From assembly GCF_037975245.1 (NCBI RefSeq), contig NC_092562.1, positions 730,001-794,000 of the forward strand: a stretch of DNA of 64,000 nucleotides, given 5' to 3'. Below the pieces are notes generated by a model. It did not search any database and was not told the DNA's origin. It saw only the letters and a list, made by a program, of their open reading frames with translations. Made by a program: the position numbers and the translations under genes. Within the stretch, counting starts at the first letter, position 1; each line of letters begins with the position of its first letter. The stretch comes from Apostichopus japonicus. Its lineage: Eukaryota; Echinodermata; Holothuroidea; Aspidochirotida; Stichopodidae. Of this stretch, positions 13,590 through 24,715 are shown one piece after another.

Positions 13590-13972
13590 AGACACCAAGT
13601 AATTTACGTACAATGAGCTGACATCAAGTTATTTAAGAACACTGTGCTGCCATCAAGTTATTTAAGAACACTGTGCTGCAATCAAGTTTATAACAAAGTA
13701 TGTACTGCCACCGAATTTTATTGACGAAGTAAACGCAGCCACAAAATTAATTACGATATATGTGTTGCAGCTAAGTTAATTACGAAGCACCGTATTTGTT
13801 GACAAGAAGTTAATTACGAAGTATATGCTGCCACCGACTTCAATACGATGTTTTGTACTGTCATCAAGTTATTTACCAGTATTTGCTGCCACCAGATTAA
13901 TCACGAAATATTTGCTGCCACCTAATTAATTACAAACAATGTAATATCATCAAGTTAATTACAAAGTACATG
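13590..13972 (+). repeat. Minisatellite, 13 degenerate copies of a ~29 bp unit
   Basis: Thirteen consecutive copies can be aligned by eye, most exactly 29 bases, range about 28-34. The consensus starts GCCACCAAGTTAATTACGAA and ends with TATNTGCT. Copies 2 and 3 are almost identical; others have diverged by several substitutions. There are no unique spacers, so it is not a CRISPR-like array, and 29 is not a multiple of three, so it is not coding. Confidence 0.85.
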
Positions 13973-13979
13973 CGTCAGT

Positions 13980-15530
13980 CAGTAAGCTTTCTCCAAAAGT
14001 AATAAAAAAAAAGCATTAGGCTTCCCTCTGTATTTATTCATCTATATATGTTTGTAATGTCATTTCGGAAATCAAAATCGTTCTTAAGAAAAGTACGTAT
14101 TGTGGTATGTTGCCATAGTAACAGACGAATGTATATACGAATTGAGGATATGAGATGGAAAGGTATATAGCCTGGTCATATATTTATTTTACGCTTGTAT
14201 GGATACTAATAATTCACATCACAACAAGAACTATAACGGATCCTTGCCTCTCAGCTCCTCATCCAAAACCTTCACTCCCTACGGTTTTACGCCACAGGTC
14301 ATATTATTGCGCAAAAACAGCAATAAAAGCAACAAAAACAAACACCCCAAGACAAACATATATTGTTTTATATATATTTTACGGTCTTGCTATATTTACT
14401 AGTTTGATATCTTCTTTACACCCACCCCTTCAGTTGCACTAACATCGATTTTTTTTTCCCACCCGGAAATTGAAGTTCATGCCCTTGAAGTGTACAAATT
14501 CGGAGTGGCAACGACTTTTTTTTTAGTGCTAAATAGGCAAATGCACTTTTTATTCGAAATAATCATTCTTACCCAGAGAAATGTATAAAGAGTGAAAGAA
14601 TTGACAAGACTAAAACACAAATCGCTTTTAATGTACCAACAAACTGTCTGTTATGAACCAAAAAATCAACACAAATCCTCAATCCGTAAGAAATTCAAAG
14701 CTCCGTGAAATGTTTAAAATGTACGTAAAGTGCTTTTTCTCTATCGTTGATGGATAAGCCTATGGGCGAAATGTTCGCTAATTTCGCTCGTAATTGGAGT
14801 GGATACAGCAACTAACACTAAAATATATTTTACATCATCTCCAAAATACCTTTACAATCTCTTGATGGTTATTCTTTTTTTGTTCGCTTTCTGTTTAGGG
14901 TTGAGATGAGTAGAGGGAGAATGCCAAAAAAAAAAAAAAAGCTTTTATAGGGTAAGGGTTGTTCAAATAGGACACACTTATTAAGGTATACGTTTTGACT
15001 AAAATAAAACTACAAATGACTTATTAGAAAGTCGCTTGCATGAAATTAACCTTAATAAAATAAATTGTGAGCCAGGACGTAAGTAGATCGGGCAGACTTG
15101 TCAATGCCTTTTTCTATTTTTTTATGGTGAAATCGACGTGATTTTTTTCTGGAGCGATATATTGAAACAGATGACGAATTTGTATATAGCATTTGTAAAT
15201 GAGACAGTTACAGATACAATGTGGAATGATTACAGAGGTATATTGTAATATTAAATATGACCATGCAGAGGTGACGGAGCAGTGGGGAAAGGGGGAGGAG
15301 GAGGGGGATGCTACAGATGAACGAGCCTCGTTCTCGTTTTTCGTTTTTTTGTTTTGTTTCATAAAACATGTGCACCTTTATGTGATTTAAAAGTTGTCCT
15401 TTAGTTGAAAATTTAAAACAAATATGAAAAAAATCGGAAGAAAAATGCAGCATTGAAATGTTCCCTTTTGTTGCAAAATATTAAATTCAAAATTTAAAAT
15501 CAAATTCATATAACTCGCTGTTCCTCGAAG
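13980..15530. other. AT-rich sequence downstream of the DMRTA gene
   Basis: Holds several short open frames without signatures and A/T homopolymers. No gene recognised. Confidence 0.5.
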
Positions 15531-15538
15531 TTTGTACT

Positions 15539-15558
15539 CCCCCCCCCCCCCCCCCCCC
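15539..15558. repeat. 20-base poly-C tract followed by CA-rich repeat
   Basis: Twenty consecutive C followed by AACACACGCACACACAG. It lies just beyond the likely 3' end of the DMRTA transcript. Confidence 0.95.
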
Positions 15559-15632
15559 AACACACGCACACACAGTATACCATCTTACGCTGTCCATGTT
15601 TTCCGGAACGCTAACACAATATTTTTGTAAGT

Positions 15633-15638
15633 TTTATT
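15633..15638 (-). terminator. Candidate polyadenylation signal of DMRTA gene
   Basis: The plus-strand TTTATT reads AATAAA on the gene strand, 273 bases beyond the TGA stop. It is a perfect hexamer in an AT-rich stretch, so chance matches are common. The 3' UTR would cover about 15600-15910; other signals further downstream are possible. Confidence 0.35.
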
Positions 15639-15910
15639 GATGCAATCATTCCCTACTAACACCCAAAAATGTTACCTAAAACTTTAGTTGAATAACATGT
15701 CAAATAGTGAAATCGCGCATGTTTGAACTTTTCAAAATTGGTTCAGTTATATTATATGGAAAATTGTCTGGACGACGAAATGTTTGACGATTGCATGCAA
15801 TCCTTGGTTGATTATTTCCGCCGCATTAACACACGCTTGTCTCTCATTCACGCCCACGGATATAAATATGTTTTTAAGTGGATACTATATAAGGTTAAAA
15901 ACCAACCTTT

Positions 15911-16857
15911 TCATAAGTGCTGATTGGGAAAGCTTCCATTCGGACCCCTAGTCGATGGAATGTCCTTCGATGTCCCCGTTATCTCCCGCATTCCGCCTGT
16001 GAGGTACTCCATACTAGGCTGCACACCAAGAGCGGCAGCGGCCGCCGCTGCAGCGGGGAACATCCCTGACGAATAAGGGTGCCACAGTGGAATCCCCCGC
16101 GGGTAAGGAGGGTAGGGCAGACGAAGTGTTGGAGGGAAGGTGCCGGCGGTAGAGGCAGTCGGAACGGACCTCTCTGGCGGTAAGGGTGAAAAAGCAGACT
16201 TGAAAGCGGAAGAAGTTGTGCAGGGTGGGCACACCATGTGACTCGTCGATAGATACGGTCGGTGGGTAATGAAGGTGCCATTGACACAAGTGGTTTCAGT
16301 AGTGGGATGTTCACCCTCGTGAGGTGAGTGGTTTGCTTGACGTTCCTGCCTTAGAGAGCTACGGCTGTCTTTGGGTTGTGAGTTTAATATTTGTTCTATT
16401 GCCTGCACGATGTCCCCCTCACAACCTTGTAATATCAGTTCAAGTACAGTTTTCTTTTGCGCGGGAAACAGTCGACACAAAACATCAATCGGAGCCTTCG
16501 AGTTCGCTTTCCCGTCATCTTCGCCGCCTTCGGCAGCTTGATCTCGCTTACTCAACTCGTAGTCATGTGACTTGTCTTTATTTTTGCTAACCTCGTGCGT
16601 TTCCTTCCCCTCGGCCACGACGTTGTGAGGACTCTGCACACTGGTGGACGCCGAGAGCGCTGGCGAAACTGAACTAGTCGGAGACGCGATACCGCCATCT
16701 TGAGACTCTTGGAGACTTGTGGGGCTGTGAGACGGTGATGATCCCGGTAGAATCCGATGGGTTAATACTGTCGCCGAGTCTGGTGGAGTGAGAGGCCCTA
16801 CTCCAGCTGAAGGACTCTGTGGTGCATGGATGATCTCCAGACGTCCCCTCTTGGCAT
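15911..16857 (-). CDS. DMRTA2: DMRTA-type transcription factor, coding exon 2 (DMA domain and C-terminus)
   Basis: Second and apparently last coding exon, residues 155-469. The acceptor is TTGTTTATTTTCTTGTACAG followed by ATGCC. It completes the split codon as GAT (Asp155) and matches the phase-1 donor of exon 1, so the join reads [13 protein letters not shown]. The DMA domain, a CUE/UBA-like module found in DMRTA and DMRT3 proteins, is at about residues 276-312 (genome 16385-16495) and includes [11 protein letters not shown] and [11 protein letters not shown]. Before it is a Ser/Pro-rich linker with several SP dipeptides (about 168-234) and an acidic, lysine-rich stretch. After it is a Pro/aromatic C-terminal region with YPPYPRG and eight alanines (about 423-430), as in vertebrate DMRTA proteins. 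The stop is TGA at 15913-15911. The 469-residue total is in the usual DMRTA range. The DM and DMA domains split between two coding exons is the typical family architecture. A further small 3' exon is possible but nothing demands it. Confidence 0.93.
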
Positions 16858-17079
16858 CTGTACAAGAAAATAAACAATACCTATACAGAGTCAGATGAAG
16901 GATCATATAGATACTATATAATATAAAAGTGTCATCTTACGCATTTTGAGACATTCCATGCACTTCTATATGTGACAATAAGCTAATGGTAACGCAATAC
17001 ACTAATCCTGGGACCTGTAGTAAGTCCATGATTGTATATAGTCGTATCCTAGCCACCTCTAGACTCGTAAACGTCCTCG

Positions 17080-17245
17080 AGGATTTGTACTCGCACATGT
17101 TATACTCGAGGAAGTTTGCATAACAGTATAGGAACTGGTGCAAACTTACAAACTTTCTCAGGGGCTTGTACTCGTACTGGTACAGCGGGGTATTGGATAC
17201 TTGTATTTCGTGTTCATGCCATTGTACTCGAACGACAAGTCTACG
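17080..17245 (+). repeat. TACTCG-rich dispersed repeat, copy 1
   Basis: Contains GAGGATTTGTACTCG, CTTGTACTCGTACTGGTAC and ATTGTACTCGAACGACAAGT. The same phrases in the same order appear at 23262-23522 and 31375-31690, so this looks like one dispersed repeat family. No terminal repeats or coding capacity are visible. Confidence 0.55.
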
Positions 17246-17470
17246 TTACCTAACCAATGTGAGAGAGTATTAGCTATTTTAAGTATGGTTGCATAAAACA
17301 TTTAGTCATTTCGTAGCACAATGGTCATGACCATTATGTGTGGTATCTGCTTTCTTTTTTGTATATGCAATCCCGATACTGCACTAGACAAACTACGTAA
17401 TAATTCTTGGTTACAGGCCTCGTGTGTGTGCAGACGAATGGTTAGACTGTATCAGTTCTACGAAAACTAT

Positions 17471-17490
17471 TTGTGTGTGTGTGTGTGTTT
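17471..17490. repeat. (GT)n microsatellite
   Basis: About nine GT dinucleotides inside the intron. Confidence 0.9.
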
Positions 17491-18454
17491 GCACTGGCCC
17501 TATGTTGGATGACCTTTCTTATAGGGTACAAAAAAGAAACCGTGGTGTCGAAAGGCGATCGGTGGACCTAATGGAAATGAGAAAGGAGGTGCATGGGCGT
17601 TCCGGAAGTGGACCATGTAACAGACTGATATAAATGATGTAGTGTTGAACCATGATACCACTACATTTATTGTATACCTATTGTATATGGGAGTATTGGC
17701 CTAAACCACGAATTCTATCTTCGCCGATTCATCGATTACGTCACATTAGTATGTTACATATGCATGTAGGGAGTAATGAATATGACCCGACGTCTTATCC
17801 AAATAGCAAACGGCCCCTCAAAGGAGGTTAACTTAGTTACACCTACACGAGCTCATGACCGGCCATTCACTATCGGCACCCATTTTTTTTTATTATTTTT
17901 TTTATTTGGTTTGTCACGAGAAAAAGAGAAATTTTCTAGAGTGGTACATAGGGTTGTTAATCATCTTTAATTTAATTCAGTTCCCCTTCTATTCACCGGA
18001 AATAAGTTGTCTGAAAGAAATGTAAGTCCTATTAAACTATATTGTAAACTGTGATCAACATGAAAATCAAAAAACATATAATAAATATTAAAAAAAAATA
18101 TGTCATATTACGGTGCCACACGAAATAAGTCAAAAAAAAAAAAAGGTTGAAAACTTCAATATCGAATAGATATCCATTTGGAGATGGAAAACAGTGAATC
18201 AACTTGCTCGAGTAGAAATAATTTGATCTTTTTACACGTATTTGCATCCATTTAAAATCTGTGACGGGTGCAGTAAGATAAAAAGAAAGAGAGAGAAAAA
18301 AGATGGAGAAAGAAGAAAGAGAGAGAATTGAAAACCGTCATTTCAACTTATGTCTTATAGTACCTTTATCAAATCATAAGTCCTATTTCTTCACAGACCA
18401 AAAAGCCAAAATATCAAATTTGTCATTTCATAATAAAAAAAGAAATATAAAGAT

Positions 18455-18545
18455 AGTCATTTGGCAATGTGACAGGTAGGTATCGAACTGGGGTCCATAC
18501 TTGAGCGCTTTAGCCATTATAACTTGGAAGTAGGGTAATGGAATT
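18455..18545 (-). mobile_element. Possible degraded tRNA-derived SINE head
   Basis: On the minus strand the segment reads ATGGCTAAAGCGC followed about 20 bases later by AGTTCGATACC, resembling box A and box B of an RNA polymerase III promoter. The box A match is imperfect and no SINE body is evident, so it could be chance or a decayed tRNA-like sequence. Confidence 0.25.
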
Positions 18546-18970
18546 AAGATTGACCCAAGTCGAATTAAGCGTATTACCGTGATTGGCATGCCAAAGACTC
18601 AGGTATATAATATATATATATATATTTGCATCCTTCAAAATGAGGGTAAGAGGGAAATTAAAACTGCTTTCTCTTTATGGTGTATTATCAAACTTTTATC
18701 ACCTTTCAATTCTTTGAGGCTGCGCTAAGTGGCTAAGGGTTAAATAAAGAGTTTAAGTAGATTAACTCGTTTATTTTCAAAATCCCATTTTTTTTTTTGG
18801 TCTCATGCTGTGGTCTTTGGATTTTTTTATTTTATTCTATTTCACAATTTCTGATAGAGGAAGAAAAAATCCAAGTTGGTTAATTTTGCAATGATGCATT
18901 TGATTTAAATATGATAAAAAAAATATAATAATTCCAACGGGAAATTAATTAATAAAACTGACCTCGACAG

Positions 18971-19169
18971 AATTTGACGAGTGTCCCAGGACAAAATGAT
19001 GTATATATATATATATTGGGTTATATATATATACGTTAAAACTGATTTAAAAATTTCAAATTTTCGGACACACAATTTGACGAGTGTCCCAGGACAAAAT
19101 GATGTATATATTGGGTTATATATAAATATACGTTAAACTTATTTAAAAATTTCAAATTTTCGGACACAC
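18971..19169 (+). repeat. Two-copy tandem duplication, ~103 bp unit
   Basis: The unit starts AATTTGACGAGTGTCCCAGG at 18971 and again at 19074, and both copies end in TTTCAAATTTTCGGACACAC. The copies are nearly identical apart from the length of an internal AT run, so the duplication is recent. Confidence 0.88.
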
Positions 19170-19215
19170 GATTTTCATATTTCCATAAAGTCAATAAATA
19201 GTTATGGTGAATTAT

Positions 19216-19491
19216 CAGGGGCGGATCCTGGATATCAAAGAGCCCTGTGACAATGATTTCACTGAGGTGGACTAAAGAGGGCGGTGTGAGAGTTATCCAC
19301 CCTCCCCCCCCCCCCTTCTCCCACAAGAAAAAAATCTGAATTGGACCAGTGCTCTTTGGGGCACTTTAAGGTCTACACGCAAGATTTCGTGTTATTATTC
19401 ATTTTGATTTTTTTGTGATTGTAAGGGAGAGAGGGAGGGGAAAGTAGGGGATGGGAGGGCCCACGACCCTTCAACCCTGGATCCACGTCTG
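19216..19491. mobile_element. Short non-autonomous TIR transposon (MITE), hAT-like
   Basis: The left end is CAGGGGCGGATCCTGG and the right end, read on the opposite strand, is CAGACGTGGATCCAGGG, an imperfect terminal inverted repeat. Both sides are flanked by ATTAT (19211-19215 and 19492-19496), a 5-bp target duplication. At 276 bases with no open frame it is a MITE. CAGGGG ends are typical of the hAT superfamily, although the canonical hAT duplication is 8 bp, so the class is an inference. Confidence 0.65.
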
Positions 19492-19611
19492 ATTATACGG
19501 GGTAAATACCGGTTTCGAATTGTGGTGATGCCGGGATAAAGAAGGATGAATCCACCAAAATATATTTTAACTTCATAGGAACATGGAGCTATAAACCTAG
19601 GTTTATAGCTC

Positions 19612-21010
19612 CAGGGGCGTATCCAGGGGGGGGGCGCAACAGGCGCGCGCCCCCCCTATTGGCCGTCACCAAAAAAAAAAAAAAAAATTGATGACGACCT
19701 TTATGTGAGATGTCGGTGATCGCTCAACCACCCCCCCCCCCCACCCGTATGCTTTATTTTTTGTTTGCCAAAAAAAGGTTCTGGCGAAGTTCGGCGGCAT
19801 AATAGTTTTAGAAACATAGATGGTAATTGTGTTTGTATTATCACTATAAACAAGGGCGTAGGAACCCGGGGGGCTGGGGGGCGCCAGCCCCCCCCAGTGA
19901 AAAATATGGGGGGCGGAAGTATCGTTCGGCCCCCCCCGCTCGGCAAGTCAGAAAACCCCTTTTTCATTTCCAAATGAGAAAAAAATCTCATTTGAAGCAC
20001 CAAATTGCATCTTAGGCCAGGTGAAAATGCAAAATTCTTTACAAAATGGAGTGGGTGGGTTGAAGTGTGCTATATTGCACCAAATTGCATCTGAGGCCAC
20101 CTGGAAATGCAAAAAAATTCCAAAGGGGAGGGGGACACCCCCTCCCCTTAGACCCCTCCCCCAGGCCGGCCATCAGTCTTCAGTTCATTTCTTGCCTACC
20201 ATAAACGCAGTGCGATCTTTTCAAATAAAGCGTCTTTATAAAGCAAAAATAGTTGACTGTAGGCTTCATTGGCCCTATAACAACAAAATGTATTATTGCG
20301 CCCACGGTATTGATATAGTACATATATGCACCCTCATAGTATTCATATAGGCCCTATAGTAGGCCTACACACGTACATGTTCCCTCGAACAGCTGAGAAT
20401 CTCATGTAACCAGGGTAATGCTTAATACACGTTTCACCTGGATGCCCTAGCAATCGGTACCTAGGAATGTAACTATGTGTAATTGTGTATTGCATGTGTA
20501 TAGGCCTATAATAGCCTGCATGAGGCCATTTTCTTCATCGAATAATATAACAGAGCTCTCGAACATTCTAACGTTGCGCCTGAAACAAGATTGACAGGGG
20601 CAATTTTCCCAAAATACCACCCGAAATTAAAAAAAAAAGGATTTTGGATCCTGATTATGAGATATTTCGGACATGACATCCCTATTTTAAAGTTGGGTAT
20701 ATGCCGCTTGGAAACCTCGGGAAGTGCCGTTTCCGGCCATCTAGAGGGTTTGTTAATCCCAAAATTTTCTTGTACGCTTCGCGCCAACTCATGGTGGCGC
20801 TACGCTTAGATAGTCAACAAGGTCATATCCCCTCCCCCCCCCCCCCCACTCGGAAGTACGGATCGCCGCCCATGCATATGACACCATTTTGCATTTCAGC
20901 CCTTCTTTGAAAGCAAAAATTGTACACCCATCCCCTTAGACCCATCCCCCAGGACGGCGATCATTCATGCCTGGCGCCCCCCCTATTGGAAAATCCTGGA
21001 TACGCCCCTG
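19612..21010. mobile_element. 1.4 kb non-autonomous TIR transposon, hAT-like, composite
   Basis: Perfect 16-base terminal inverted repeats, CAGGGGCGTATCCAGG, at 19612-19627 and its complement at 20995-21010. The flanks carry TAGCTC on both sides (19606-19611 and 21011-21016), a 6-bp target duplication. Inside are G/C homopolymers, a hairpin of G and C runs near the left end, two copies of a CACCAAATTGCATCTNAGGCC segment (about 19999 and 20079), and two copies of CCCCTTAGACCC..CCCCCAGG (about 20144 and 20933), which suggest nested or internally duplicated elements. No transposase domain was recognised. hAT assignment rests only on the CAGGGG ends. Confidence 0.8.
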
Positions 21011-22603
21011 TAGCTCCATGATAGGAACAACACTAGTACGGTAATCTTGGAAGACATTAAACACATTTTTTCCTTGACAAATTTGTAACCCATACACAGG
21101 TTTTTTTCTTTCTTTTTGAGTCCAAAAAAGTCTACCGTTTTCACCCATCGAGTTGTATCTGATGAACTGACCTACAACTGGCCTGTGTATTAGACTACAT
21201 AATCCAGTCACTTTAATCGATGAGTCTCAGCTGTCTATAAAGGTTTCTTTTCTCCAAAAAAAATCAAAAGTGGTAGTATATTGACATATGCAGCCTGGCT
21301 GATAACAGTGGTTATTAACGCTCGAACTTATGCAAATTAATTTAGTGCTTACAAAGTGTATCCTTTGAAACTAATTTACTCAGACGGATCTAAAGTATAA
21401 TGTCACTACGTAATGATGACATAGCATAGCGTATATACAACCCCGTATTGTTTGATTGGAAGCTATACTTGTGTAACCCGATTTAAGTTGCACATATCTG
21501 GAATTTCTTTTCTATTCCTGTTTTCTATCGAAATGTATTTTTTTCCTCTCGAGACCCCCCTCCTCCTCCCCTTTCATAAAAGAAAGAGACAAAGAAGAAG
21601 ACGAAGAAGAAGAAAGGCTTCTATGGTAAAAAAAACGAAAAAGAATGTTTAATCCATCAGATGTTACTAAAGATATACGATTTCAATACAGATTAGAAAT
21701 TTAAAAAATGAAACGAAGTGAGAAGCTTAAAAAAAAAACGAGAAGAAAAGAATGACGTATTTATATTAAGCAGATCGTAAACCTCCCACCCCCCCCTTTA
21801 CCCAATCCTCCACCTTGGTGGTTCGCTTTCATGAGATTGGAATTAAGACACTAACGAGCTATTTAGGGTATCACTTTTGGAAACCAAACAATTCTTTTGT
21901 CGAATGTGTTTCTTATAGAAGTTGACGTGAAATATATAGGGCCTATATACTGCACGGTGGATTATGCTGCATAAAAGCATAGCTTTTGGAAATGTGATTT
22001 CTGCAGACGTCCTGTCGACTATGATCTTTTCTTTCTGCTTTTCTACTCCCGCCAATTCATGATCGGGCCAATTAGGTGAATTCTAATCCACGGCGACAAT
22101 GTATCTTTTTAATGAAGTTTGCACCGAGCCACAGATTTGTAAGCTTACTGCATGGAAGGTATATATATAGGACACAATGAATGCCAAACCTTATCAAGTT
22201 TCCGCTTAGTTGCCCGCGTGTTACCACTATCGCGTCTATACGCGTTGCAAAATAAATCTACTGTCTGCGAAAATCCGTCGACTCCAAAGAATTAAAAAAA
22301 AAAAAAAAAAATGGGGGTCTATTCAATCTCTTGTCATCTTTTATTGCTACAATCTTAATCTCTTCATAGGGATCCCAGCTTGCGGTAAAAAGAAACCTGT
22401 AAAGATAGACTTTATGCTGTTAATGCGTGACAGTATCGACTTCAGACCGGCTGAAAAATGCCCCCGTTTTTGGACTTTTTCGACAACTCAGAGTATATTT
22501 TACAAGTATACTATTGTATGCTTTAGGCGACCCTCATACTAAGTATGATAGTTTGGTCACAGAATTGAGCAGGAAATCACCGCCTATCAGTTGCTCCGAT
22601 ATT

Positions 22604-22855
22604 TGTATGTATGTATGTATGTATATGTGATCTTCCCGCAAGCAGGAACTCGCGAAAGAAGCCATGGAGGCTTATAGACTCGCAAGCTGACCGAAGCCAA
22701 TCTCTCGGCACACATCCATTTAACGTCCATGTCGGGAAGTTGTTATTGAACAACACCCTTGCCAGACGACACACATTGCTGTCGGCGGGGAATCGAACCG
22801 GGGATCTCATGACTGGGAGACGCCGGCGTTAACCACTAGGCTATACACTCCGCCT
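22604..22855 (-). mobile_element. tRNA-derived SINE with (ATAC)n tail
   Basis: On the minus strand the head starts near 22855 with GGCGGAGTGTA. It has an excellent box A, TAGCCTAGTGG (22843-22833), and box B, GGTTCGATTCC (22799-22789), separated as in tRNA genes. A body of about 150 bases follows and the element ends in CATACATACATAC at about 22604-22626, a typical microsatellite-like SINE tail. The intervening sequence does not fold as a full tRNA by eye, so a working tRNA gene is unlikely. It lies in the DMRTA intron in the same orientation as the gene. Short similar words (ATATTTRT) flank it, but a target duplication is not convincing. Confidence 0.82.
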
Positions 22856-23261
22856 GACACATATTTATGACACAATTTTTATCAACTGAGTACATTTTAG
22901 GTTAAATGTCACCCCCTCCCACACCCCTCTATAGCCCATCCCTCCCCCACCGTTCCACCTCCGACTTAACGCTACGGTCCGATCGGGCATGCATTAATCT
23001 TAAGAATAATGTTTCAAACTACCTCCCTGCTTTATTCTTCGATATAACTCTGTATGATGGATACAACCTATATGGTTGCTTCAATGGTATCGTTTTAATA
23101 ACCCTTTACAGCCCAAATTTATCCAAATGGTTTAGCCGGAAAATGCAACTTATTATAATTGTTTCGTTTGCAAACCTTTGAAATGTTTTAGCTTATTTCA
23201 TGTTTCCTGCTGTAATGTTTATGAAGAATCTGTTTTTTAGTACATAACAGGCTGGTATTAA

Positions 23262-23522
23262 GTCCCCACTCGTACTCGTGTTCTAGCATAATTAACTGTA
23301 CTGATACTGGCCATTACGGGTTTGTACTCGTGGCATTTTTGTAACATCTTCTTGGCATGTTTTAAATATATTCTAGTATAGATATTATATAGTACAAGAC
23401 CTAACTGTTCGTACTCGTGCTTAGAGCTCTTGTACTCTCGAACTCTTACTCACCCCAAGAGGATTTGTACCTTATATTGATACTCATGCTGTTGTACTCG
23501 TGCTACAAGTTTGATACATCAT
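23262..23522 (+). repeat. TACTCG-rich dispersed repeat, copy 2
   Basis: Contains CCACTCGTACTCGTG, GGTTTGTACTCGTGGC, TTCGTACTCGTGC, GAGGATTTGTACC and GTTGTACTCGTGCTACAAG, in the order also seen in the other two copies. Confidence 0.6.
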
Positions 23523-24715
23523 GTCTCACTTTTGCGGTCCAAGAATGTGGTACCACTCAATTTGGAAAATTGATCGTAACCCTAAACACTTACTATAGAC
23601 AAAACTGTCAATATTAATGTGATATTAGAAGGATTAAGAATCGTTCCAACAACTCTCCTATCCCGTCTATGTAAAACACCAAATTTATAATACATAAAGC
23701 TACCGAAATAAAATTCAGCATTCAAATATTTCACATAATAGCGTATAGTTTTAGAACAGACAGCGCCATTTTTTTTTATGTCCATGTAACTTATTCAACC
23801 AGAAAGCTGTGACAAAGTTACTGCGTTCAACATCCTTGCAACAACACACCACGTGACTTCGACGGAGAACGAGGTCGGACGCATCTCTTTCCACGTTAAG
23901 GGTTACGTGCAGATGTGAATTATCGACTGCTAGCTGTATCAGCAGTAACCCAATGGAATGTTTTTTCGTTTACTTTTTCTAGGACGTAACCTAATTAATT
24001 CATCCAATCCGTGAATAATGTTACTACTGCGTGGTTATAAAGTAATTCTACCCGCATGGTAACCCTGACATAGGCTTCATAGGGTTCATTTTTCTTTAAA
24101 TTGATATGTCATTACCAGTGATTTTCTCAAGTGGAAAGAGTTCGTTACACTTACTATATGTGATTAGGTATATTGTGTCAACGATATGAAATATACGTGG
24201 CGCACTTTTATAATTTGATAATAGTCAAACTGTACGGTTGTGTGCATGGCAACTTATTTCGAACTGAATTCTAATTGGTATACATTTATAGTATCATCGT
24301 TTGATGGTTTTGTATGGTTTATTTAACTATTATAACTATGAACAGAATATCGTGTTCACGGGGTGTCCCTTCTCACGTGATCCCACCACCCCGTTTTACG
24401 ATAGTAAGTGCTTCCGGCCTTTAAACAAATGTTAGACTCATGGTTATAGTTTACTGTTGAGACAATACGGTAGCCTATATATATAATACACTCTATGAAA
24501 GAAGAAACTTAACCCACATCACATCTTGCCGTGTATATAAGCATGAGAGGATCACTCTTGCCTAATCTAACTGAAGACGTTAGTATTAAGTAGCCGCCTG
24601 CAGACTATAGCTGACAACAACGAAACTTAGCAAAAAACTTTATATCACTAAATATTATCTCAGTAAATGACTTCTCTCAGACATTAAACTCAGACATTAA
24701 GTTTACCATTAATGA

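Noticed and set aside
13590-13972. CRISPR-like array
   Set aside because: The repeats are directly adjacent without unique spacers, they are degenerate, and the DNA is animal nuclear DNA.
15979-16877. Other frames across exon 2 on both strands (66-111 codons)
   Set aside because: Only the 331-codon minus frame carries the DMA domain and joins in phase to exon 1; the others are shadows in GC-rich coding sequence.
19585-19612. 28-bp palindrome as an operator or recombination site
   Set aside because: Its continuation on the far side of the transposon explains it better as a disrupted longer palindrome; no associated gene supports a regulatory role.
22783-22855. Functional tRNA gene
   Set aside because: Box A and box B are good, but the acceptor and anticodon stems do not pair convincingly and the sequence continues into a SINE body with a microsatellite tail.
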